48,308 nucleotides of DNA from the NCBI GenBank assembly GCA_910585615.1, contig CAJUFO010000005.1:59526-107833 (forward strand), read 5' to 3'. Shown here piece after piece: positions 1 to 5,968 of this stretch (its first letter is position 1; the number at the start of each line of letters is the position of its first letter). The notes beneath the pieces are model-generated. The model saw only the letters and a list, made by a program, of their open reading frames with translations, was not told the DNA's origin and did no database searches. Source of the DNA: an uncultured Acetatifactor sp. (GTDB taxonomy: Bacteria; Bacillota; Clostridia; Lachnospirales; Lachnospiraceae). The position numbers and the translations under genes were made by a program.

Positions 1-540
1 TGCATCAAAGCTCCACTTTACAGCTTTTTCCTCCATGGCGGCCTTGCGCATCTCGTTCTGAGCGTAGCTGCTGGTCGTGGTGCTTCCGTTGGAGCCCTGG
101 AAGCCAGGCGATGCGCCGTCCTCTCCTCCCTCTCCTGCATCAAAGCTCCACTTTACAGCTTTTTCCTCCATGGCGGCCTTGCGCATCTCGCTCTGGGCGT
201 AGTTGCTGTTCGTAGTGCTTCCGTTAGATCCCTGGAAGCCCGGCGCCGCTCCGTCCCCGTCTCCCTCTCCCGCGCCGAAGCTCCACTTCTTCGCTTTTTC
301 CTCCATAGCGCTTTTCCGTATTTCCTTCTTTGCGTAAGCGCTCTCCGTAGTGCTTCCATGGGAGCCCAGGAAATCCGGCGATGCCCCTGCTCCATCCGCG
401 GAAGCCCCCTCCTCATTCTTGTGGAAGCTCCATCTGTGGGCCTTATTTTCCATCTGGGCCTTCCGGATCTCCCTCTGGGCATGAGCGCTGTCCGTGGTGC
501 TGCCGTTCATCCCCCGGAAATCCGGCTGGGCGTTCTGCTC
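1..540 (-). repeat. In-frame 135-bp tandem repeats in the tube-like gene
   Basis: The 55 bases starting at position 1 recur from position 136, a period of 135 bp or 45 codons. A third copy (about 271-405) is more diverged and two degenerate copies extend to about 540. Each unit encodes G-A-x-P-x-F, GS(N/H)GSTT, a charged helix EIRK/EMRKAAMEEKA and the tetrad KWSF. The two copies nearest the window edge are the most alike, which fits recent expansion from that side. Confidence 0.85.
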
Positions 541-1206
541 CTCCCCAGGAGGCCCCCCTACCCTCTGCACCTTCAGGGCGCTGTCTCCCCCCGCGAACAT
601 CCATCTCTTCGCCCGCTCCTCCATCTGGGCGGCAGAGTCCTCGTCCCGGGAACGGTTGGCGGACTGATTGCCGTTGCCCGCCTTGCTGGTGCTGTCGAAT
701 TTCCAGGGATCCTCCATGAGGAAGCTCCCCGCCACATTCTCCATGCACACCAGCTCCCTGTAGGCGATGGTGGTGGTCTCTACCAGCAGTCCCCCCTTCT
801 CCGCGTTCAGCTCCCCATACTCCTTCGCCATCACCGTACATCCGGTAAAGACATACATGCGCACCGGGAGGAAATCCCCGTAGATCCGATAGCGGTTCAC
901 CATCAGGATCACCGGCAGGGCCAGGTCCGTCCCATTGGCCAGCGGGTCCAGGATATCCGTCCCCACATACCGTTCCACCTGAAAGGTAAAGGGCTTGGAT
1001 ATGGGCTTGCGGCGCATGTGGACATAGTCGTTGAGCCCGCCCTCCTGAATCAGCTCGTACTCGTTCTCCTTCTGGAACACATGCACGGACCTGCAGGGCA
1101 GATCGTAGATCCCCTCCACCCGGAGCAGGAAGTTAAAGTTCACCGCCGGATTGTTCCCATAGTTCCGGACCAGTATATTGCCGGAATTCGCCTGCGCCAA
1201 TGCCAT
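1..1206 (-). CDS. Tail-tube-like protein with C-terminal 45-residue repeats (partial)
   Basis: This frame is open from an ATG at 1206 to the window edge: 402 codons with no stop, so the C-terminus is missing. The first ~160 residues (MALAQANSGNILVRNYGNNP onward, with VHMRRKPISKPFTFQVERYVG) look like a T4 gp19-type tail tube protein of contractile injection systems, rich in beta strands. After about residue 170 the protein changes to hydrophilic repeats of ~45 residues carrying GSTT, EIRK or EMRKAAMEEKA and a final KWSF. It lies at the downstream end of the visible CIS operon, 21 bp after a DUF6760-like gene. An ordinary tube subunit is ~150 residues, so this is probably a minor or special tube protein such as an adaptor, cap or cargo-linked subunit. 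The tube fold is recognised with good confidence; the role of the repeats is unknown. Confidence 0.8.
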   Translation of the reverse strand, partial: MALAQANSGNILVRNYGNNPAVNFNFLLRVEGIYDLPCRSVHVFQKENEYELIQEGGLNDYVHMRRKPISKPFTFQVERYVGTDILDPLANGTDLALPVILMVNRYRIYGDFLPVRMYVFTGCTVMAKEYGELNAEKGGLLVETTTIAYRELVCMENVAGSFLMEDPWKFDSTSKAGNGNQSANRSRDEDSAAQMEERAKRWMFAGGDSALKVQRVGGPPGEEQNAQPDFRGMNGSTTDSAHAQREIRKAQMENKAHRWSFHKNEEGASADGAGASPDFLGSHGSTTESAYAKKEIRKSAMEEKAKKWSFGAGEGDGDGAAPGFQGSNGSTTNSNYAQSEMRKAAMEEKAVKWSFDAGEGGEDGASPGFQGSNGSTTTSSYAQNEMRKAAMEEKAVKWSFDA

Positions 1207-1227
1207 AACCTGTCAACCTCTCTTTGT

Positions 1228-1431
1228 CTAACGCGTGGGTTTCATGTCCAGAATGCTCTTCTCCTTGGACTTCTTTTCGGGGGACAGACTCTTGTTGATC
1301 GTGGATATCTCGCTGCACCATCTCCTGCGGGCCATGTGGTCCAGCGCCATGACCTCCTCGCTGCTCCAGTGGAAATAGTAGGAGATGAATGCCATCTCCC
1401 GATAAAGCTCCTCCTCCGGATACAGCTTCAT
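1228..1431 (-). CDS. DUF6760-like small CIS protein
   Basis: A 67-residue protein. Its middle (FHWSSEEVMALDHMARRRW, then SEISTIN) matches my memory of the DUF6760 family, very short proteins found beside tube and T4-baseplate-like genes in extracellular contractile injection systems, where a tail assembly chaperone role is often suggested. The start codon overlaps the stop of the preceding gene by four bases (ATGA), so translation is probably coupled. The C-terminus is lysine-rich. The function is inferred only from family context. Confidence 0.7.
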   Translation of the reverse strand: MKLYPEEELYREMAFISYYFHWSSEEVMALDHMARRRWCSEISTINKSLSPEKKSKEKSILDMKPTR

Positions 1432-1790
1432 CCCCCTGTTGTAAAATTTAGCGGCACCTTGTACACCTTCCCGCAGTCGGGACAGACCGTCTCCATCATG
1501 GGCGGCTCGATGTCATTGATCCGCTGGTACATATCCTGCAGAAAGGCCAGGTCTGCCGTGAACAGCTTCTCGATCAGGTTGGCCGTCACCATCTCCACGC
1601 CCTCCAGCTGGGTCACTACCTTTCCCAGCACCACGATGGTCAGGTAAGAGGGATTGCTCAGCACCCGCGGATCCCTGGTGGCGCTGATCTCATCTCCCGC
1701 CGTGGCCAGCCGCATCTTGCCCTTTCTGTGAAGCTCTCCGGCGCTGTCCAGATATCCCCTGGGAAGCGTAAAATCATATACGGTCTCCAT
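1428..1790 (-). CDS. T4 baseplate-like (gp26-type) tail assembly protein with a C-terminal CxxC
   Basis: A 120-residue protein starting METVYDFTLPRGYLDSAGEL, with a GGAGG site 7 bases upstream. The pattern 'polypeptide of ~90 residues containing RLATAGDEI, LTIVVLGKVVTQL and IEKLFTADLAFLQDMY' is typical of CIS proteins assigned to the T4 bacteriophage baseplate family. After this core comes a short tail, CPDCGKVYKVPLNF, with a single CxxC knuckle that could bind a metal or form a disulfide. It sits between the tube gene and the DUF6760-like gene, a conserved CIS order. It probably acts in tube or baseplate assembly in the cytoplasm. Confidence 0.75.
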   Translation of the reverse strand: METVYDFTLPRGYLDSAGELHRKGKMRLATAGDEISATRDPRVLSNPSYLTIVVLGKVVTQLEGVEMVTANLIEKLFTADLAFLQDMYQRINDIEPPMMETVCPDCGKVYKVPLNFTTGG

Positions 1791-1874
1791 CCCCTACCTC
1801 CTCCATATTCCATACGCCCAGATGCCCATGGCGGGCATCCGGACATACAGGCTTACTTTTCTTTCAAATTTCCG

Positions 1875-1889
1875 TCCGGCCCGGCCGGA
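1875..1889 (-). other. Intercistronic GC-rich hairpin after the tube gene
   Basis: A 6-bp perfect stem with a 3-base loop (TCCGGC/GCCGGA) lies in the 108-bp gap between the tube gene and the gp26-type gene, the widest gap in this part of the operon. There is no T-run on either strand, so it is not a clear terminator. It could attenuate transcription or protect the 3' end of the abundant sheath/tube message. Weak evidence. Confidence 0.3.
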
Positions 1890-1898
1890 TGCACCAGA

Positions 1899-2393
1899 TT
1901 AGTTGGGAATCACCAGCTCCTCATAAGCGATCTCCACGCTCTCGATCGCCACATCGCTGGTCTTTGCGTCCAGGTCAGGCGCATTGTACTTGGTCACCCA
2001 GGCATTGGTCAGGACCCACACCCTGGTTCCCGTGATGGCCGTGGCCAGCGTCTGGGGGGCGCCTCCGTTGATGTCGATCATCTCGATCTGCACATTGTTG
2101 CGGGGGATCTCGCCTCTCACCTCGCTGACGCACTCCTGCACCCAGGTCTTGAAAGCGCTGTCCAGGGTGTATCCCATCTTCAGCGTCACATTCCCGTGCT
2201 TCACCAGTCCCGGAATCTTCACCGGAGCCAGGCTGTTGGCATTGCCCTGGCGGAACTCGATCACGTCCACGGTGGCCTCAACCCCTGTCACCTCGCTGAA
2301 CGCCGCTGTTCCCGATACCCCGTCCACGGTCACCAGGAAATTCATTTTAGTCAAAGGATAGGCAAGACCCTTACTGTTCTCATACGTCGCCAT
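1899..2393 (-). CDS. Contractile injection system inner tube protein
   Basis: A 164-residue tail tube protein of the Afp1/Afp5 and T4 gp19 family. Marks include LTKMNFLVTVDGVSGTAAFS near the N-terminus, FRQGNANSLAPVKIPGLVKH and a terminal beta hairpin with SVEIAYEELVIPN. Six copies form each ring of the inner tube that is propelled out when the sheath contracts. It follows the sheath gene by 68 bp and has an AAAGGAGAG site before the ATG. Length and sequence are normal for the family. It is presumably cytoplasmic until particle assembly. Confidence 0.93.
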   Translation of the reverse strand: MATYENSKGLAYPLTKMNFLVTVDGVSGTAAFSEVTGVEATVDVIEFRQGNANSLAPVKIPGLVKHGNVTLKMGYTLDSAFKTWVQECVSEVRGEIPRNNVQIEMIDINGGAPQTLATAITGTRVWVLTNAWVTKYNAPDLDAKTSDVAIESVEIAYEELVIPN

Positions 2394-2461
2394 CTTTCAT
2401 CTCTCCTTTATCGCAATTCTTTTGATTTCATAGCATCACCGGCTCTTTCGCCGTCAGGTAG

Positions 2462-4186
2462 CTATAGTTCTGCCGCGGGGCGCCCCTCGGCCTCTGTGCC
2501 GCCCCCGGACTCCGCCGTGTGCTGCGTCACCCGGAAGATCACGAACTCAGCCGGCCTGGACGGCGCGATGCCGATATTGCAGATCAGCCTGCCGTTCATG
2601 ATATCGTCCCTGGTCATGGTGGACGGGCCGATCTCCACGAAATATCCCTCGCTGGGCGTGGAGCCTGCCAGCATCCCAGTCCTCCACATGCTGTCCAGGA
2701 AAGAGGAGATCGTCAGGCTGACCCTCTGCCACAGCGCCGTGTCGTTGGGCTCGAAGACCACCCAGTTGGTATTGGCCTTGATGCTCTCCTCCACGTAGAT
2801 GAAGAGCCTCCTCACATTGACATATTTGAACGCGCTGTTGCTGCTGGCCGTCCTCGCGCCCCACACGCGGATGCCCTGTCCGGGGATGGCCCGGATCAGG
2901 TTCACGCCCTCCGGATTGAGGATGTCCTGCTCCGCTTTGGTGTAGTTCACCTTCAGGCCGGTGCAGAACACGATCTCATTGGCGGGCGCCTTGTGGACTC
3001 CCCTGTTGATGTCGGTCCTGGAGTACACGCCCAGCACTGCCCCCGAGGGCGGTATGTAATCGGTCTTGTTGGAAGACCGGTCGAAGACCTGGATCCAGGG
3101 ATGGTACATGGCGCCGTAAGTGGAGTCGATGATATTGCGGTATTCGATCAAGTCCTTGGTCTTGTACAGATCCCCAGGCATGTCAAAGACCGCGATGCGG
3201 CTCTTCAAGCTCTCGCAGTGGGCGATCAGGGCCACGATCACCTCCGGATCCGTGATGCCCGGAATGGCCATCATGCTCACCGTGCTGTTCTCCAGGAAAG
3301 ACTGGATTCCCGTGCGCTTGCCCGGGCCTGCGTCCGTGCCGATAAAGGTGGCGGGCGTCACCAGATTCATCGTCCCGTCAAAGCCGTCCTCCAGATTGAA
3401 GATCCCGCCCGGGTTGCCCTGTCCGAACACTTCCTCCACCGGATTGCCGATCTGCTCCGTCTGGCCCACAGTGACTTTCACCAGCTCGCTTCCCGCCAGC
3501 CTGGAGCCAATGTAGTTGGGGGATGACTGGTTAAAGCTCAGCTCCCCGTAATTCTCCACCTCATCGTTGTAGCGGATGCTCACATCCACCGTCACCAGGT
3601 ACAGCACAGTCTTGGGGATGATACCCGTGTCCACCACATCGTTCTCGAATGGCTTCTCGAATGTGACGCTATTGTCATAAATGGTGGCGATCCGGTTGTA
3701 CTCCCCTCCGGCCACTACCAGGTCCCCCTCCCGGAAGCCCTCCACTGTCTTGGCGATGTAGCCATTGCCCGACTGGGCGATGAGCTGCATCTTCCGCCTG
3801 GTCACCGTGCCCATGGAAATCTGGATCCGGTTGCCCCATTTTCCCTCGTTGGCGGCTTCTATGGAGAGGATTCCCAGCTCCTTCTTGGCCGCCCTGGCAT
3901 CCGGCGCGATCACCCGGGACACATAGCACCTGGTCCCCCCATTGATGAAGAACTGCTCCACGCTGTTGGCCAGATACCGGTATTCTCCGTAGGTGAACTC
4001 GCTTAAGAATCCGCCGAACTGCCTGGTGAAGCTCTTAAAGCTGGTCACAAGGGACGGTGCCCCCACAGTCGGCCCTTTCTCCGCAAAGCCGATGAAACCG
4101 GCGGTGCTTGTTCCGACACCCTCGATGCTCCGGGGGGAATTGTCGTATTCCTCCACGTATACTCCAGGTGTAAAATATTCTGCCAT
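2462..4186 (-). CDS. Contractile injection system sheath protein
   Basis: A 574-residue tail sheath protein. The N-terminus MAEYFTPGVYVEEYDNSPRS, the early GVGTSTAGFIGFAEKGP and the C-terminal region with WRTGMLAGSTPSEGYFV, ending near RPAEFVIFRVTQ, are classic for Afp2-4/PVC sheath proteins. Both termini that make the handshake between neighbouring sheath subunits are present. A short Gly/Glu/Ala tail (after TAESGGG) follows the usual end. Only one sheath gene is seen here, whereas Afp and PVC carry three. An AAGGAG site precedes the ATG. It sits just upstream of the tube gene, in the standard order. Confidence 0.96.
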   Translation of the reverse strand: MAEYFTPGVYVEEYDNSPRSIEGVGTSTAGFIGFAEKGPTVGAPSLVTSFKSFTRQFGGFLSEFTYGEYRYLANSVEQFFINGGTRCYVSRVIAPDARAAKKELGILSIEAANEGKWGNRIQISMGTVTRRKMQLIAQSGNGYIAKTVEGFREGDLVVAGGEYNRIATIYDNSVTFEKPFENDVVDTGIIPKTVLYLVTVDVSIRYNDEVENYGELSFNQSSPNYIGSRLAGSELVKVTVGQTEQIGNPVEEVFGQGNPGGIFNLEDGFDGTMNLVTPATFIGTDAGPGKRTGIQSFLENSTVSMMAIPGITDPEVIVALIAHCESLKSRIAVFDMPGDLYKTKDLIEYRNIIDSTYGAMYHPWIQVFDRSSNKTDYIPPSGAVLGVYSRTDINRGVHKAPANEIVFCTGLKVNYTKAEQDILNPEGVNLIRAIPGQGIRVWGARTASSNSAFKYVNVRRLFIYVEESIKANTNWVVFEPNDTALWQRVSLTISSFLDSMWRTGMLAGSTPSEGYFVEIGPSTMTRDDIMNGRLICNIGIAPSRPAEFVIFRVTQHTAESGGGTEAEGRPAAEL

Positions 4187-4228
4187 CTTTCTATCTCCTT
4201 ATTTTAAGTTCCGCTGTTTTTTAGTTTC

Positions 4229-4618
4229 TTATGATATCACGGCCATTACCTGGCCGGGATCGGTGATGGTGATCATGCCGCCTCCATTGCCGCACATCAA
4301 CGTGCTGTCCCTGGTAAGGCAGGGCTGCCCGCTGACCAGTACTCCCGGCTTCATGGGCGCCCAGGTGCCCGCGGGCACCAATGCGCAGGGCTGGGGAGTG
4401 AGCACCCCCATAGCGGCCGCTGTGGCCGCCGCCACCTGGGGATTCGCAAGGGAGGTGCACATCCCAAAGGGAGTGATGCTGGACGGCTGGGCGTCCTGGA
4501 TGGTCGCCGCTGGCTTTCCCCCCACCATGCAGGCAGCCTGGGAACCCCCGCAGACCGTTCCCGGCGCGGTTCCAAAGGAGCACACTGCCGATGCCCCGGT
4601 CACTACAATCTCTGCCAT
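4229..4618 (-). CDS. PAAR-like DUF4280 spike-tip protein
   Basis: A 129-residue protein from MAEIVVTGASAVCSFGTAPG. It has the DUF4280 pattern: an early CSFG, ATIQDAQPSSITPFGMC, NPQVA, a PCALVPAGTW segment, and a final CGNGGGMITI. DUF4280 proteins resemble PAAR proteins, which cap the spike and can carry effectors. I chose the ATG at 4618 rather than an in-frame start at 4651 because it follows a GGGGAGGG site and avoids overlap with the upstream gene. It precedes the sheath gene by 42 bp. It is a single-domain form with no toxin extension. Confidence 0.85.
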   Translation of the reverse strand: MAEIVVTGASAVCSFGTAPGTVCGGSQAACMVGGKPAATIQDAQPSSITPFGMCTSLANPQVAAATAAAMGVLTPQPCALVPAGTWAPMKPGVLVSGQPCLTRDSTLMCGNGGGMITITDPGQVMAVIS

Positions 4619-4629
4619 AGGCCCTCCCC

Positions 4630-5367
4630 TCACAAAAGCGCGGATCCGCAATGCCGGAAATCCACCAGCCGGAACCTCGCCTCCTCATCCACCACATACC
4701 GGACCAGGTGCAGAAGATGCTCTCTGTCGTCCCGGACCCGGATACAATAATCCCCTGCGGACGTCACGCTCCCGAGTATGATCCGGGAGATGGGCGCGTT
4801 CACGGAGAACGGCTCCTTTAAAGGCTGCTCGATCTTCACCGCGTCTTTCGCAATCTCTTTCTGAACCGCAAAGGGCTCGTAATCCTGCCTGTCCGGGTGG
4901 ATCAGGCCGTAGTGGATTCCATCCATGCCCAGCCTGTGCATGCCGAACAGCTTCATGATCCGCTTCCGCTCGTCAAAGCCGCTGATACAGCAATGTGTCG
5001 CGTTCACGTTTACCGCCTGTATAGACTGGATGCCCGGAAGATTTCCGGAAAAGCCGATCACCGGACGGTTCCCCAGCGCGTTCTCTGACGGAATCAGGAA
5101 CGCTTCGATAACGGGCATGTTCTCATCCAGTGTCTCGTACCGCACATGCATCCGGAAAGGCTCAAATCCATACACCCGGACCTCCAGACAAAAGTCTGTC
5201 CGTCCGCAGTCCAAGAACGCGTAATTGCCGCTTCCCCTTGCAACAGGGCGGACTGCCTCTCTGTCCCTGAAAAAGCGGACATCCCTCTCTTCCACGGATT
5301 CGCCGGTGGTAGTGTCGATCAGCCTGACCAACAGATCCAACCGGAAACGAATCACCGATGCATTCAT
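4630..5367 (-). CDS. Unrecognised CIS-associated protein, beta-rich
   Basis: A 245-residue protein between the DUF4255 gene (3 bp gap) and the PAAR-like gene (11 bp gap). I do not recognise a named family. The first ~95 residues (LLVRLIDTTTGESVEERDVRFF, then YAFLDCGRTDFCLEVRVYG) look like a transthyretin or carboxypeptidase-regulatory type beta sandwich. The rest is a second beta-rich region ending VRYVVDEEARFRLVDFRHCG. There is no signal peptide or membrane segment. Position suggests a structural or spike/tip accessory part of the particle. The start MNASVIRF is the first ATG after the preceding stop. Confidence 0.7.
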   Translation of the reverse strand: MNASVIRFRLDLLVRLIDTTTGESVEERDVRFFRDREAVRPVARGSGNYAFLDCGRTDFCLEVRVYGFEPFRMHVRYETLDENMPVIEAFLIPSENALGNRPVIGFSGNLPGIQSIQAVNVNATHCCISGFDERKRIMKLFGMHRLGMDGIHYGLIHPDRQDYEPFAVQKEIAKDAVKIEQPLKEPFSVNAPISRIILGSVTSAGDYCIRVRDDREHLLHLVRYVVDEEARFRLVDFRHCGSALL

Positions 5368-5370
5368 TCG

Positions 5371-5967
5371 CTACGCTTCCCCTCCTTCCCCGCCTGTAAG
5401 ATGCAGACCGAAACTGGCATCCACCACGCGAGGCGTGTCGATCACCACCTCGCTGGACAAGAATACAGGCGCCGCCTTGTAGAACAGACTGATTTGATAG
5501 GGCTTGTTGATTGCCTGCCACACCCGCACCTTCTCCTCCAAACTTATCTTCGCCTGAGACAGTACAATGGGAGGTTCCTGGGTGTCCAGCCAGGACTGCA
5601 GCTGGTTCGGAAGCACAGAGCTGTTGTCATTGACGATCTGCGCCACCCTGCCAATAATCTTCTGTATATCCGGCGCCTTCAGTCCCATCTGGGAGGAGCC
5701 GTTGATAAATACCATATAGTACAGGCCATATGGTCTCGGCGGTCTCTGCAGCTGTACCCTGCCCTTCTGGATAAAGGGCTGCTGGGTCACATCGCTCTCT
5801 TCCCGGATATCGTACAGATACAGTCCCAGGATGTAATCCACGTCCTGGTCCGCCGGGGAAGAGATCTCTATATTATTCGGGGACGGTATGGGTTCCGGAC
5901 ACATCTTCTGGCGCAGGATCCGGACGATATAAGAACTCACATCTGCAATGATCGGATATTCTGCCAT
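5371..5967 (-). CDS. DUF4255 / Afp16-like tail terminator
   Basis: A 198-residue protein starting MAEYPIIADVSSYIVRILRQ. The DUF4255 (Pvc16 N-terminal) signature is clear: an N-terminal helix, NIEISSPADQDVDYILGLYLYDIREE, then RPPRPYGLYYMVFI. Afp16 homologues cap the distal end of the tube and sheath and fix particle length. A longer in-frame start at 6075 would lie inside the preceding gene. The ATG at 5967 follows GGGGGATGG and begins one base after the upstream stop, which is strong translational coupling. It is slightly shorter than Afp16, as in many DUF4255 proteins. Confidence 0.9.
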   Translation of the reverse strand: MAEYPIIADVSSYIVRILRQKMCPEPIPSPNNIEISSPADQDVDYILGLYLYDIREESDVTQQPFIQKGRVQLQRPPRPYGLYYMVFINGSSQMGLKAPDIQKIIGRVAQIVNDNSSVLPNQLQSWLDTQEPPIVLSQAKISLEEKVRVWQAINKPYQISLFYKAAPVFLSSEVVIDTPRVVDASFGLHLTGGEGGEA

Positions 5968-5968
5968 A

